Source of the DNA: Frankineae bacterium MT45
GTDB lineage: Bacteria; Actinomycetota; Actinomycetes; Mycobacteriales; Jatrophihabitantaceae
Assembly (NCBI GenBank): GCA_900100325.1
Contig: LT629697.1
Span: 3,841,423 to 3,905,422 of the forward strand
Direction of reading: 5' to 3'
Length of the DNA stretch: 64,000 nucleotides
Shown here piece by piece: positions 41,010 through 51,551 of this stretch (within the stretch, counting starts at the first letter, position 1; the number at the start of each line of letters is the position of its first letter). The position numbers and the translations under genes are program-made. Under the pieces are notes generated by a model. The model worked only from the letters and a program-made list of their open reading frames with translations, was not told the origin of the DNA and ran no database searches.

Positions 41010-41543
41010 TCAATGCGTGTGTCTGATGCGCAGCGACCAGGGCAGCGCACCCCAGAGAAGCAGCAGCAGGAGAGCGGTTCCGGCTCCGAAGACCGGACCG
41101 TACGCTCCGCCTCGGACGACGTCGAAGATCAGCCACACCACGCCGACGATGGCCAGCGCCAACAGGGTCACGCCGATCTGGGCCAGCCGATGCGCAGCGG
41201 CCACCGTGACCCGCCGCTCGTGGCGGCGGAAGAGAATCCGATGCAGACTCACGGGCGCGATGAGAAATCCCGTCGCGGCCACTGAGGCGGCGACGGTCAC
41301 CAAATAGAGGTTCTGCTGGGCTGAGCTCAGCGAGGCGAATCGCGCCTGGAACGGCAGGGTCAGCAGAAACCCGGTGAGGAACTGAACGCCGGTCTGGACG
41401 ACTCTCAGCTCCTGCAGTAGATCCGTCCAGTTGCGGTCAAGGCGCTCCACAGGAGTCTCATCCCGGGCCTGCTCATCCCAGGCCGAATCCGCAGTCTCAT
41501 CGCTGTCGTCCGACACAGAATCAGCATCCCACTCACGGCGCAC
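41010..41543 (-). CDS. DUF6328-family membrane protein
   Basis: 177 residues. An acidic N terminus is followed by the family signature 'ETPVERLDRNWTDLLQELR' and four helices beginning 'QTGVQFLTGFLLTLPFQARF'. Members are widespread in actinobacteria and have no known function. GTG start at 41543. It diverges from nothing: the next upstream gene on the same strand is the reductase at 41.6-42.1 kb, 47 bases away, so co-transcription is possible. Confidence 0.85.
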   Translation of the reverse strand: MRREWDADSVSDDSDETADSAWDEQARDETPVERLDRNWTDLLQELRVVQTGVQFLTGFLLTLPFQARFASLSSAQQNLYLVTVAASVAATGFLIAPVSLHRILFRRHERRVTVAAAHRLAQIGVTLLALAIVGVVWLIFDVVRGGAYGPVFGAGTALLLLLLWGALPWSLRIRHTH

Positions 41544-41590
41544 GATAGGCGTTATGTTTCATGCTGCCCGGACGAGGCTCGTCCGGGTGG

Positions 41591-42136
41591 CTAGCGCTGG
41601 AATCGCTCGTAAATCACGTGTGGTTCGAACGTCCGCGACTCGATGAGTCTGAGCGGGATGTCTTGCCCCACAGGCGGCAGGTACGGCGTTCCTCCACCAA
41701 CCACGATCGGAATGCGGAAGATGCGCAGCTCATCGACGAAGCCGAGTTCGATCGCTTGGGCGGCCAGGCCGGCGCCGCCGATCTCGACGTCTTTCTCAGT
41801 CCCTTCGAGCGTGCGAGCCACCTCTTCGGCAACCGAAGCGGTGGCCAGGCGGGCGTTGCCCTGCACGCGATCAAGCGTGCGGCTGAAGACGACCTTCGGC
41901 AGGGCTGACCAGACGTCGGCGAACTCGGCCCCGAGCTCGGTGGCGCGCATCGACGGGTCGGTCTCCCAGGGCAGCATCGTCTCGTAGAGGCGGCGGCCAC
42001 AGAGATGCGCGCCGAGGCTCCGAACCCGGTCGAGGTGGAAGGCAAAGAGCTCGTCGCTGATCTCGATCCAGTTGAAAGCGCCATCGCGATCGGCGATGAA
42101 ACCGTCAACCGAGACACCCATCGAGTAGATCAGCAC
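41591..42136 (-). CDS. RibD C-terminal/dihydrofolate-reductase-like protein
   Basis: 181 residues with the DHFR-like fold of the RibD C-terminal family: 'YSMGVSVDGFIADRDGAFNW', 'HLCGRRLYETM', 'VVFSRTLDRV' and 'DVEIGGAGLAAQAIELGFVD', ending in 'IVVGGGTPYLP'. Relatives reduce pteridine- or pyrimidine-like substrates with NADPH, but these stand-alone forms are uncharacterised. GTG start at 42136. It diverges from the GH16 gene with a 242-base gap that carries an unusual leader. Confidence 0.85.
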   Translation of the reverse strand: MLIYSMGVSVDGFIADRDGAFNWIEISDELFAFHLDRVRSLGAHLCGRRLYETMLPWETDPSMRATELGAEFADVWSALPKVVFSRTLDRVQGNARLATASVAEEVARTLEGTEKDVEIGGAGLAAQAIELGFVDELRIFRIPIVVGGGTPYLPPVGQDIPLRLIESRTFEPHVIYERFQR

Positions 42137-42230
42137 AATTTGATCGTAGCGATCGACAGTCCCGTCTGACCTGGAGCCGGGCTAACCGATCTGCGCGATC
42201 CGGCCCAGGATGTTACTTTGGGTGAGCCCT

Positions 42231-42265
42231 CCGCCACAGCCTGGTGGGGGTTTTGCGTTCCCCCC
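42231..42265 (+). promoter_or_regulatory. Terminator-like hairpin with T-tract in the GH16 leader
   Basis: CCGCCAC and GTGGGGG pair around a six-base loop (one mismatch) and are followed by TTTT at 42251-42254. The same G-run (42246-42250) can instead pair with CCCCCC at 42260-42265. No rightward gene ends nearby, so an intrinsic terminator here would act on transcripts entering the GH16 gene. Two copies of GCACATTCAGT (42269-42279 and 42289-42299) follow. Attenuation is an inference. Confidence 0.35.
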
Positions 42266-42378
42266 GACGCACATTCAGTCTTTCCCAAGCACATTCAGTG
42301 TCCCCCAGGCACTAGCTGTCCCTCCCCCCACGCACCAAGCGGGGCGTCCTCCCCCATGACGCCCCGGAAGGACCTCCC

Positions 42379-43707
42379 TTGAACAGAACATCCCGTCGCG
42401 CCCTGGTGGCCGCGTTGGTCGTTGCTGCGGCAACTGCCGTGGCCACCCTCTTCACCGTCGGCTCCGCCCCAGCCGGCGCAGCATCCGTAGCCCTTGACCT
42501 CGGCACTGCCAACAAGTGCACGAATCCGACCTTGAGCTCCGATGGCACTGGCTGGTCATCGACCGACGGAACCACCGCTCGCGTCGCCGTCTCAGACCTC
42601 GGTGGCGCGTCGTGGGCGCTTTCAACCAATGGCAAGAAGCTCGTTCAGCCCAAGCTGATCGTTGTGCCCGGCGAGTCGTGGCAGGTCTCCGGTTGGGTGC
42701 GTTCGGTCGGCGCCGCCGTCGCCGTCCGAATCGGCGTCGACTGGTTCAACTCGACCGGAACCTTCATCAGTAACACGTTCAGCTCCAATGTGGCTTTGTC
42801 TGCGTCGACGGCGACCAGCGGTACCTGGACGAAGATCTCCACCGTCGCCGTCGCGCCGGCCGGCGCCGTCCGCGGCGCCGTATCGCAGTTCGCGACCGTC
42901 CCCGTCGGTGTGAAGACCACTCTCTGGGACACCGGCTGCGACTACGAGCTCGCCTCCCTCGGCGACGGGAAGATGCCGAAAGGCAACCTGCCCGCTGACG
43001 CCCAGGGTCCGAACGGCTGGACCCAGACGTTCGCCGAGGACTTCAACAGCCCCGAAGGAACAGCCTCGAAGGTTGGCACGCTCCCGGACGGCCAGTGGTG
43101 GGGCTACCCCGACAACACGAAGATCACCAACAGCACCAACGGCGTCTACGAACCAACGAAGGTCGTGACGGTCTCCGGAGGACTGCTCCATTTCGACGCA
43201 CACACCGTAGGCTCCACTGCCTACGCCGCCGGGGAACTCCCGCTGCCGAAGGCGGGCCAGACTTACGGCCGCTGGGACGTCCGCTACCGCTACCTGCCGG
43301 GCAGCAACATCGCCGGCTTCAAGTCGGTGTGGATGCTCTGGCCGTCCAGCGATATCTGGGGAGAGGGCGAGATGGACTTCGCCGAATTCGACAATGCCGC
43401 TGATCGGTCCACGGTGGGTGCGTACAGCCATCGCGCCTGTGGGCAGACTCCGCCCGCCTGCCCGACCGATGGGGCCCGAGCCAAGATCGATCCGCAACTG
43501 TGGCACACCGCGACGGTGATCTGGTCCCCGGGACGGTACACCGTCTACACCGACGGCCACCTGATCCTGTCGGCCATTACCCAGATCGCGACGACCCCTC
43601 ATCACCTGGTGCTGCAGACCGAGGCCTCCGACTACGGCCCTACGGCCAACCCGGCGGACAGCTTCAAGGTCGACGTCGCCTGGGTGGTCGCCTACTCCCG
43701 CAACTGA
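42379..43707 (+). CDS. Secreted GH16 glycoside hydrolase with N-terminal carbohydrate-binding domain
   Basis: 442 residues: signal peptide (1-35), a beta-sandwich of carbohydrate-binding type (about 37-195; 'NPTLSSDGTGWSSTDG', 'PGESWQVSGWVRSV') and a GH16 catalytic domain (about 215-442). The catalytic motif ExDxxE is present as Glu331, Asp333, Glu336 in 'GEGEMDFAEFD'. GH16 enzymes cut beta-1,3/1,4-glucans, agar, carrageenan or xyloglucan; the bacterial laminarinase-like form is most likely. The start is TTG 42379, six bases after GGAAGGA; no better ATG is in frame before the signal peptide. Secreted, no anchor seen. Confidence 0.88.
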   Translation: MNRTSRRALVAALVVAAATAVATLFTVGSAPAGAASVALDLGTANKCTNPTLSSDGTGWSSTDGTTARVAVSDLGGASWALSTNGKKLVQPKLIVVPGESWQVSGWVRSVGAAVAVRIGVDWFNSTGTFISNTFSSNVALSASTATSGTWTKISTVAVAPAGAVRGAVSQFATVPVGVKTTLWDTGCDYELASLGDGKMPKGNLPADAQGPNGWTQTFAEDFNSPEGTASKVGTLPDGQWWGYPDNTKITNSTNGVYEPTKVVTVSGGLLHFDAHTVGSTAYAAGELPLPKAGQTYGRWDVRYRYLPGSNIAGFKSVWMLWPSSDIWGEGEMDFAEFDNAADRSTVGAYSHRACGQTPPACPTDGARAKIDPQLWHTATVIWSPGRYTVYTDGHLILSAITQIATTPHHLVLQTEASDYGPTANPADSFKVDVAWVVAYSRN

Positions 43708-43814
43708 CCGTCACCCTCAATTGATGAGGTAGCGCCGGTCGGTTCTGGGAAGGCTGAAAGCGTGATGACGAATGAGAGTTATGTAGTCACGTTCGAGGCT
43801 GGGGGCTGGTCCCG

Positions 43815-45215
43815 GTGACTCTGCAGAATGATCAGCCGGCGCAGGCAAGCGACGTCAATGTCGTGCCCCCACGCACGGTGATGACAGCCGAGTTCGCCCG
43901 AATGCTCGCCAAGGACATCTACGTCTGGGGCTGGCCTATCGTCAACGCGTTTCACCGGCGTGCCTCGTTCGCGGCCGCGCCGGAGCCTGGCCTGAACGGG
44001 GGTGTCCTGCCGGTCGCCCCAACCGGCTACGTCTGCATGCTCACCGACTACATCGACCCGGCCCAGCGCTGGGTCGCACACCCGAACCAGGACGTCGTGT
44101 ACGGGTTCGGCTTTGGCGCGGTAAACGACGATCCAGTGGTACTACAAGTGCCCGACTTTGGCGACCGATTCTGGGTCTACTCCCTCTACGACGCCCGCAG
44201 TGACGAGTTCTCCAACCTCGGTCGTCAGTACGGCACTCCGTCGGGCAACTATCTACTCGTCGGGCCGACGTGGGACGGCACGGTCCCGTCCGGGATCGCC
44301 GGTGTGCTGCGCGCGCCGACCGACCTTGTGGCGATGGGACCCCGCCTCTTCGTCGACGACACCGAAGAGGACCGCGCTGCGCTACGACAGATCCTCGACC
44401 AGGTCGTCATCTACCCACTGCGGGAGTACACCGGGGAATCGAAGACCAAAGATTGGGGCGCGGTGCCGCACTACCCAGCCGCCGCGTCCACCCACGGCGA
44501 GATCCGGTGGGTTGACCCCGACACCTTCTTCGACGAACTGCCCGGGATCCTCGACGAAGTGCCACCGCTTCCCGGGGAAGAGTCCCGCTACGCGATGATG
44601 CGGGCGTTACTCGGCGCCGCCGGCACGAATGCCGAAGTCGCCGCGGCGATCAGGCAGGCGGCCGGTGAGGCCGAGGATGAGATCATCTCGATCCTCTTCG
44701 ACTTCCGCACCAACGGCATCCGCGATGAGAACGGCTGGAACTCTCCACCGAACGTGGCCCGCTGGGGCTTCGACTACCTCACTCGCGCGGCCACGGCGAA
44801 GTCGAACATGTACGTCAACCAACCGGAGGAGACCCGCTACTTCTTCGTCGAGACCGATGGGGAGGGCGAACGCCTCAATGGCAGCAACGCTTACACCCTG
44901 ACCTTCGCACCCTCACAGATCCCTCCGGCCGATGGATTCTGGTCGCTGACGATGTACAACCCGGAGCACTTCTTCGCGACGAACGACGTCAATCGCTATT
45001 CGGTCGGCACCAAGACCCGATCCCTGCGCTTCGAGCCGGACGGCTCGCTCACCGTGCACATCCAACACAACCCGCCTCCGCCGGAACACGAGTCCAACTG
45101 GCTCCCCTCCCCGGATGGCGACTTCGAGATGACGATCCGCACCTACTGGCCGAAACCAGAGGTCAACGACGGAACCTGGTCACCGCCACCGGTGGAGCGA
45201 GCGGCCAAGCTCTAG
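43815..45215 (+). CDS. DUF1254/DUF1214 protein
   Basis: 466 residues. The N-terminal DUF1254 region has 'DIYVWGWPIVNAFHRRA' and 'NQDVVYGFGFGAVNDDPVVL'. The C-terminal DUF1214 region has 'SNAYTLTFAPSQIPPADGFW', 'LTMYNPEHFF' and 'SLTVHIQHNPP'. Many relatives carry a signal peptide, but this one starts with a polar sequence and appears cytosolic. No activity is established for the family; some members are linked to xenobiotic breakdown. GTG start at 43815, preceded by a G-rich stretch. Stands alone 107 bases after the GH16 gene. Confidence 0.85.
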   Translation: MTLQNDQPAQASDVNVVPPRTVMTAEFARMLAKDIYVWGWPIVNAFHRRASFAAAPEPGLNGGVLPVAPTGYVCMLTDYIDPAQRWVAHPNQDVVYGFGFGAVNDDPVVLQVPDFGDRFWVYSLYDARSDEFSNLGRQYGTPSGNYLLVGPTWDGTVPSGIAGVLRAPTDLVAMGPRLFVDDTEEDRAALRQILDQVVIYPLREYTGESKTKDWGAVPHYPAAASTHGEIRWVDPDTFFDELPGILDEVPPLPGEESRYAMMRALLGAAGTNAEVAAAIRQAAGEAEDEIISILFDFRTNGIRDENGWNSPPNVARWGFDYLTRAATAKSNMYVNQPEETRYFFVETDGEGERLNGSNAYTLTFAPSQIPPADGFWSLTMYNPEHFFATNDVNRYSVGTKTRSLRFEPDGSLTVHIQHNPPPPEHESNWLPSPDGDFEMTIRTYWPKPEVNDGTWSPPPVERAAKL

Positions 45216-45255
45216 GCAAGCTGACGCTTTGGGTGCGCTCATTCTTCGCAATGAA

Positions 45256-46086
45256 TCATCGGGATGGCGGCCCGAGGGTTCCCTGAGCTGCTCGCGTGCC
45301 CGATGGTCCGCCGCCCGGTCCGCGGAGGATGTACGCGGCGACGACGGCCAGGATCGCGCCGAGTAGTGGCGCGGTGAGGTAGATCCACAAGTCGTGGAGG
45401 TCCCCCGTGATCACGGCCGGGCCCAGGGAGCGGGCCGGATTCATGGAGGCTCCGCTGACCGGGCTGGCCCACAACCCGGCGAGGGCGATGTAGGAGGCGA
45501 CACCGAGCGCGGAGAGCGAGCCGATGTTCTGGGCGGTTGACGCTGTGCCGAGGATGGTACTGACGAGGCCGAGGGTGAGGACGACCTCCATCGTGAACGC
45601 TTGGGCACTGCTGAAGCCGGCGCCCGGCAGCGTAGACCCGAGGTGGGCGATGTTGCCGTAGGTGATGCGGAGCAGCAACGCCGCGAGCAGCGCGCCGACG
45701 ACTTGCGCCACGAGGTAGCCGGGAATTCGACGCCAGTGAAAGTCACCGCGCAACGCAAACGCGATGGTGACAACTGGGTTGAGGTGCGCGCCCGAGACAG
45801 CCCCCATGAAGAGGATGATCGCCAGCACGGTCAGCGCCGGTGCGACAACCGAGGCGGCACGTCCGATCTGGCCATGACTGGCTTCGTCGATGACCGGCGC
45901 CCCGGCGGCGGCGAGGACGAGCAGGAAGGTGCCGAAGGTTTCGCTGAAGAGCCGCCGCCATTCGTAGTGGAGGTTGTTGAAGTCGCGAGCCCAGATCGGT
46001 TCACGCTCGATCAGCGCGCTGATGCGGACACCGCGTTGCACGTGCGTTGTCGCGGCCGGAGCGGGAGAGGTTTCGTCGCTGGTCAT
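45256..46086 (-). CDS. Aquaporin (MIP family) with NPV variant motif
   Basis: 276 residues with six helices and two half-helices. The first pore motif reads 'SGAHLNPVVTIAF' (Asn103-Pro-Val105) in place of NPA, while the second is normal, 'SGASMNPARSLGPAV' (Asn216-Pro-Ala). The Arg after the second NPA, part of the selectivity filter, is kept. It conducts water or small neutral solutes; the NPV variant may alter selectivity. A 45-residue polar N terminus is longer than in AqpZ. It lies 15 bases downstream of the ParB-like gene on the same strand. Confidence 0.9.
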   Translation of the reverse strand: MTSDETSPAPAATTHVQRGVRISALIEREPIWARDFNNLHYEWRRLFSETFGTFLLVLAAAGAPVIDEASHGQIGRAASVVAPALTVLAIILFMGAVSGAHLNPVVTIAFALRGDFHWRRIPGYLVAQVVGALLAALLLRITYGNIAHLGSTLPGAGFSSAQAFTMEVVLTLGLVSTILGTASTAQNIGSLSALGVASYIALAGLWASPVSGASMNPARSLGPAVITGDLHDLWIYLTAPLLGAILAVVAAYILRGPGGGPSGTRAAQGTLGPPSR

Positions 46087-46101
46087 GGCGCACGCATCGG
46101 A

Positions 46102-46503
46102 TCAGTTCGCGGGTGTGGGAAGGTCGGCCAGGCGGCACGGAATGTCCGTGTCTTCGCTGACAAGGTAGCTCGCACAGACTCGGTGGTAGCCGTCCGCGAC
46201 CTGCAGCGGGCGCCCCGAGGCGAGGTCTCCGCGGACGAGGAGAACCGGAGCCAGTGCGACGCCCTTCCGGATGCGTTTGAGGTCCTTTGCGACCTCGGGG
46301 TCGTCCGCCGGCAGCAGCGGTAGCTGTGAGGCGCGCAGGATGTCTTTAGCGTATTGATGAACCGTCGGCGCCTCGATGAGCAGCTGCGTGATCGCAGCTA
46401 CCTGGTCGGCCGAACAGATCAGACGCAGATAGTTACCGGCAGCGGGGTAGTCATGTTTCGCGGGTGCCTGCGCCCAGGTGACGACGTCGACGTGCCTTGC
46501 CAT
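46102..46503 (-). CDS. ParB/sulfiredoxin-like small protein
   Basis: 133 residues. The C-terminal part has 'APVLLVRGDLASGRPLQVAD' then 'GYHRVCASYL', which resembles the GxxR-type 'DGYHR' loop of the ParB/sulfiredoxin fold. It is too short for a partition ParB and has no helix-turn-helix, so nucleotide binding is the only reasonable guess. ATG 46503 has AAGGGGG eight bases upstream. The reading frame continues upstream into sequence antisense to glgX; that part is not a gene. It is followed by the aquaporin gene. Confidence 0.7.
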   Translation of the reverse strand: MARHVDVVTWAQAPAKHDYPAAGNYLRLICSADQVAAITQLLIEAPTVHQYAKDILRASQLPLLPADDPEVAKDLKRIRKGVALAPVLLVRGDLASGRPLQVADGYHRVCASYLVSEDTDIPCRLADLPTPAN

Positions 46504-46603
46504 GGCGAGCCCCCTTCGCGGCCGTGGTGGTGATAGTCCGTCCTCACAGTAAACGAAGACGACGGCCACAGGCTGTGTTGGCCACGACCGGCCCGGAACC
46601 TGT

Positions 46604-46631
46604 GGTTTGGAAGTGTCGTCGCGTGGGGATA
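46604..46631 (+). promoter_or_regulatory. Possible stress-sigma promoter before glgX
   Basis: GGTTT (46604-46608) and GGGATA (46626-46631) are 17 bases apart, near the SigB/SigF pattern GGTTT-N15-17-GGGTAT with a transposed -10. It lies 32 bases before ATG 46663. Weak; sequence-only call. Confidence 0.22.
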
Positions 46632-46662
46632 CAGCGATAGCGGTGGGCAGTCCCCGCGTTGA

Positions 46663-48719
<2,057 letters not shown>

Positions 48720-48723
<4 letters not shown>

Positions 48724-48980
48724 CACCCGGGCAGCAACCGCAGATCTCCGCCGGACGCGACGCCGCGCGGCGGGTAACGCAGGCGGTTGCGGGGCTGCCC
48801 CATGGACAGGCCGCAGTGGTGCGACTCTCCTATCTACACGGACTGAGCCATCTGCAGATCGCAGCGTCGGCCGGGGTCTCATTGGCTGAGGTTCGGGCCC
48901 TGGCCGCCGAAGCCCTGCACACGATCGGTCTACTCCTGCGAGATCAGGATCCCCGCGAGCTGTCGCTGCCGACGGCCTGA
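48720..48980 (+). CDS. Stand-alone sigma-70 region 4-like helix-turn-helix protein
   Basis: 86 residues. 'QAVAGLPHGQAAVVRLSYLH' followed by 'GLSHLQIAASAGVSLAEVRA' matches sigma region 4, with no region 2. The second helix of the HTH contains Ser-Leu-Ala-Glu where ECF factors have Ser-xx-Thr-Val, so DNA contact may differ. The ATG overlaps the glgX TGA, so it is translated with the debranching enzyme. It could act as a co-sigma, an adaptor or a remnant of a split sigma factor. No companion region 2 gene is nearby. Confidence 0.65.
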
Positions 48981-49006
48981 CCGAGTAGCGCTGTCGGGCT
49001 GTCGCG

Positions 49007-49792
49007 TTATCGGGGCGAGGTGTTGCTCGACCCCGTAACTCCATCGGCGTCGTCCGCCGGTACCCGATAGGTGTGGTGCGTCGACTCCGCAGGCACGTCC
49101 GCCGGCTCGTCCAAGTCAGCTCCCTGCCGCTCGGGCGTTCCCGTTGCGGCCGGATCGTCGTCGACTCTTCGCACCTCCTGGTCCTCGGGTAGCCGCTCTG
49201 GGTTAGCCCGACGGCTAGTCTCGTCGACTACCGGGGCAACAGTCGTCGGTTCGGCCGGCTCGCGGAGTCTCGCCTCTTCGTCGAGTTCCCGCCGGGCAAC
49301 CTGGATGTCGGCCAGGCTCCGTACCGAGAGTCGCCCGAGCGCGGCGGCGGCGAAGAAAACGATCAGCACACCCAGACCGTCGAACATCCCGAGGGTTTCG
49401 AAGAGCCTAGTCGCCGGGCGAGTACCGGCAGGGGTGCCCAATGCGCCCACGTGCAGGACCGGTTCGAAGGTGGACCCGATCGCGAACCACGCCCCGGCGG
49501 CAGCCGCTAGCCACGCTCCGAGGATCGCCGTCGTCCTGCTGTGACTCACCAAGACGAGCAGGCCACCGAGCACGGTGACGGCCCCCGGCAGAACCTCAAG
49601 CCATCCGCGGGAGGACGTCCAGTGCCAGGCGACGTCGGGGGTGTAGGCGTAGTGAAAGTACGGACCGATGAAAGGGACCAGCGCGCCCCAAGCTCCAAGG
49701 ACGATGAGTATCGGACCAATGAGGGCTCCTCGCCGGCGCGCAATATGGCTCCGGGCGCGGCGAGTCGCTGCACCGTCAGTGATAGCGGACAT
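49007..49792 (-). CDS. Membrane protein, 261 aa, unknown
   Basis: Four hydrophobic stretches: 'GALIGPILIVLGAWGALVPF', 'GWLEVLPGAVTVLGGLLVLV', 'AILGAWLAAAAGAWFAIG' and 'GLGVLIVFFAAAALGRLSV', with an outside loop 'FHYAYTPDVAWHWTSSRGWL'. A long acidic cytoplasmic tail (about 160-261) is rich in Glu, Asp and Pro. The pattern is common among uncharacterised actinobacterial stress-island proteins. AGGAG is six bases before ATG 49792. It converges on the sigma-region-4 gene. Confidence 0.7.
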   Translation of the reverse strand: MSAITDGAATRRARSHIARRRGALIGPILIVLGAWGALVPFIGPYFHYAYTPDVAWHWTSSRGWLEVLPGAVTVLGGLLVLVSHSRTTAILGAWLAAAAGAWFAIGSTFEPVLHVGALGTPAGTRPATRLFETLGMFDGLGVLIVFFAAAALGRLSVRSLADIQVARRELDEEARLREPAEPTTVAPVVDETSRRANPERLPEDQEVRRVDDDPAATGTPERQGADLDEPADVPAESTHHTYRVPADDADGVTGSSNTSPR

Positions 49793-49863
49793 GATCTGCT
49801 CCTCTTCGGTGAATCGCAGCGGTCACCTGCCCTGCAGCCGTCTATTTCACAACGGCCCGAGCG

Positions 49864-50442
49864 CTACCGCCGGGCGCGGCGGGCTGCGGGTTTCTCGGCC
49901 GGCGGCGCGCTAGCGGTCGACAGCGTTCCGCCGGCATTCTCCAGGTGTGCACGCACGAACCAGTGGAACTGCTCGAGATCGTGCGATTGACCAATCAGCA
50001 TGTCCTGCGTGACCGGATCGAGGTCCTCTGTGTCAGCGATAGCCTTTCGGTGCGCATCGATGAGGCCCTGGTAGACCACGTCCAAGGCTCCGAGATGGGC
50101 GATCGCGTCATCGCGATCGATGCTGTAGTCATCCCAGTTGCGTCGTGAAACAAGCCCACCCGGTGTCCCCAACGGGGATCCACCGAGTGCGGCAACGCGC
50201 TCCGCGGTGGCGTCGGCCATCAGTCGGACTGCGTCAACCTGCGGATCAATCATGGTGTGCACGGCGATAAAGTGCGGGCCCACGACGTTCCAGTGGACGT
50301 GCTTCAGGGTCAACGCCAAGTCGTTCAGGGCATCTAACCGCTGCTGCAGAATCGCAACCAGAGATCGGGCGCTCTGCTGGCTCAGCCCCGGCACGGTGAA
50401 CCTGAGGGTCTTCACTGGGGATTTTCGGGCGGCTGCGGGCAT
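49864..50442 (-). CDS. dps: Dps ferritin-like DNA-protection protein
   Basis: 192 residues. Dps forms a dodecamer that oxidises and stores iron with peroxide and binds DNA. 'LTLKHVHWNVVGPHFIAVHT' and 'DPQVDAVRLMADATAERVAA' carry the ferroxidase ligands (His, Asp, Glu of adjacent subunits), and 'GQSHDLEQFHWFVRAHLEN' is the C-terminal helix. The tail 'EKPAARRARR' is a basic DNA-binding extension. Good site: AGGAG before ATG 50442. It belongs with the surrounding stress genes. Confidence 0.93.
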   Translation of the reverse strand: MPAAARKSPVKTLRFTVPGLSQQSARSLVAILQQRLDALNDLALTLKHVHWNVVGPHFIAVHTMIDPQVDAVRLMADATAERVAALGGSPLGTPGGLVSRRNWDDYSIDRDDAIAHLGALDVVYQGLIDAHRKAIADTEDLDPVTQDMLIGQSHDLEQFHWFVRAHLENAGGTLSTASAPPAEKPAARRARR

Positions 50443-50543
50443 TCGTGTCTCCTACTGACTAGTTCACGGGCTACGGCGCATCAGCGGCCTCGGCCGCGTT
50501 GCGCTGCATTCAGGTACGTGCTTGTTAGAGGCTGGAGAGGCCT

Positions 50544-50768
50544 CTAGCCTCGCGAGCTTCGCGATCCGCGGCGAACGAAGAGCCACAGAACGGCGAAGAT
50601 GACGAGAAACCACAGCAGCGGGTGCACCGTGAGTCCGAGAATGGCGGCAATGACAACGATGATGGCAGCGATTGCTGCGTCCATGAGCATGTTCAGTTGT
50701 TGCCCACAAACCGCCGATCTGTAACGCAGGGATCGCCGGGGCGAGATGCCGATATCTTCGCGGGCCAT
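50544..50768 (-). CDS. Small hydrophobic membrane protein, 74 aa
   Basis: The C-terminal half is two hydrophobic stretches ('AAIAAIIVVIAAILGLTV' and 'LLWFLVIFAVLWLFVRRG') with a positive tail. AAGGAG stands eight bases before ATG 50768, which supports the longer start and a polar 26-residue N terminus; without it the protein would begin at 50690 or 50684, where no site exists. Small hydrophobic proteins of this type are frequent next to Dps and CsbD in actinobacteria and may act in envelope stress. It diverges from the Holin-X gene. Confidence 0.65.
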   Translation of the reverse strand: MAREDIGISPRRSLRYRSAVCGQQLNMLMDAAIAAIIVVIAAILGLTVHPLLWFLVIFAVLWLFVRRGSRSSRG

Positions 50769-50841
50769 CCGGGTATCTCCTTAGTTGTCAGCCTCATTCG
50801 AGACAGGCCCTTTGAGGCAACCTTGAGGCAAGGAGCAAGCG

Positions 50842-51267
50842 ATGAACCCCAACGTGCCGCAGGACCCGCTTAAAGAACCGACCGACTCGAACTCCACCGG
50901 TGAGCTCGTCAGCCGCCTCACCGATCAGGTGACGACGCTGGTTCGCGACGAGTTTCGTCTTGCTCAACTGGAGATGAATGCAAAGGCGAAGCGCACCGGC
51001 ATCGGCGCCGGCCTCTTCGGAGGCGCAGGCCTGGTCGCGTTGTTCGGCATTGGCGCGCTGGTCGCAGCGGCGATACTCGGACTGGCGACGGTCGTCAGCG
51101 CCTGGCTCGCTGCGCTGATCGTCGGAGCCGCATTGCTTCTCGTCGCCGGCGGCCTCGCGCTCTCGGGTCGGCACGAAATTTCGGAGGCGACGCCTCCGCT
51201 CCCCACCCAGGCGATCGAGGGTGTCGAGAGTGACGTCAACACGGTGAAAGGGGCGCTGCGACGATGA
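50842..51267 (+). CDS. Phage-holin-family protein (Holin-X/DUF1469 type)
   Basis: 141 residues. 'SGELVSRLTDQVTTLVRDEF'-like amphipathic helix ('LVSRLTDQVTTLVRDEFRLA') followed by two helices ('GLFGGAGLVALFGIGALVAA' and 'WLAALIVGAALLLVAGGLAL') is the putative actinobacterial holin-X layout. Despite the name no phage genes are near; these proteins form chromosomal trios with DUF3618 and DUF4235 proteins, as here. AGGAG-like 'AAGGAG' precedes ATG 50842. Stop and next start overlap (ATGA). Confidence 0.85.
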   Translation: MNPNVPQDPLKEPTDSNSTGELVSRLTDQVTTLVRDEFRLAQLEMNAKAKRTGIGAGLFGGAGLVALFGIGALVAAAILGLATVVSAWLAALIVGAALLLVAGGLALSGRHEISEATPPLPTQAIEGVESDVNTVKGALRR

Positions 51268-51551
51268 GTGACGACAAACTCGACGACGACGCGGACGACG
51301 AAGTGGCTCAGGTCAGCGCAGAGATCGAGCGGACTAGGGCCGAGCTCGCCGACACCGTGAATCAACTCGGTGACAAGTTCGACGTAAAGGCCCAGGTCTC
51401 CCGTCGACTTGAGCATCTGAGTGACTCCGCGGCCGACGTAGCCCGGGCCGCGAGCCCGTACCGCCGGCCCCTATTGATTGGCGGCGCGACGATCGTCATC
51501 GTGCTGCTTCTCCGGCGACGGAGGGTTGCGAAGCGAGGTGAGAGGTCATGA
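51264..51551 (+). CDS. DUF3618 protein
   Basis: 95 residues. An acidic N terminus leads to the family core 'AEIERTRAELADTVNQLGDK' and 'QVSRRLEHLSDSAADVARAA', a likely coiled coil. A single C-terminal helix ('PLLIGGATIVIVLLL') and a basic tail follow. The family is membrane associated and of unknown function. Middle gene of the overlapping trio: ATGA with the holin-X gene and ATGA with the DUF4235 gene. Confidence 0.88.
   Translation: MSDDKLDDDADDEVAQVSAEIERTRAELADTVNQLGDKFDVKAQVSRRLEHLSDSAADVARAASPYRRPLLIGGATIVIVLLLRRRRVAKRGERS

Noticed and set aside
42183-42378. A named riboswitch such as the ydaO or GEMM class
   Set aside because: The conserved cores of those classes are not found; only generic alternative hairpins can be supported.
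50842-51267. Prophage, suggested by the holin-like name
   Set aside because: No integrase, capsid, tail or endolysin gene is near; this family is chromosomal in actinomycetes and paired with DUF3618/DUF4235.
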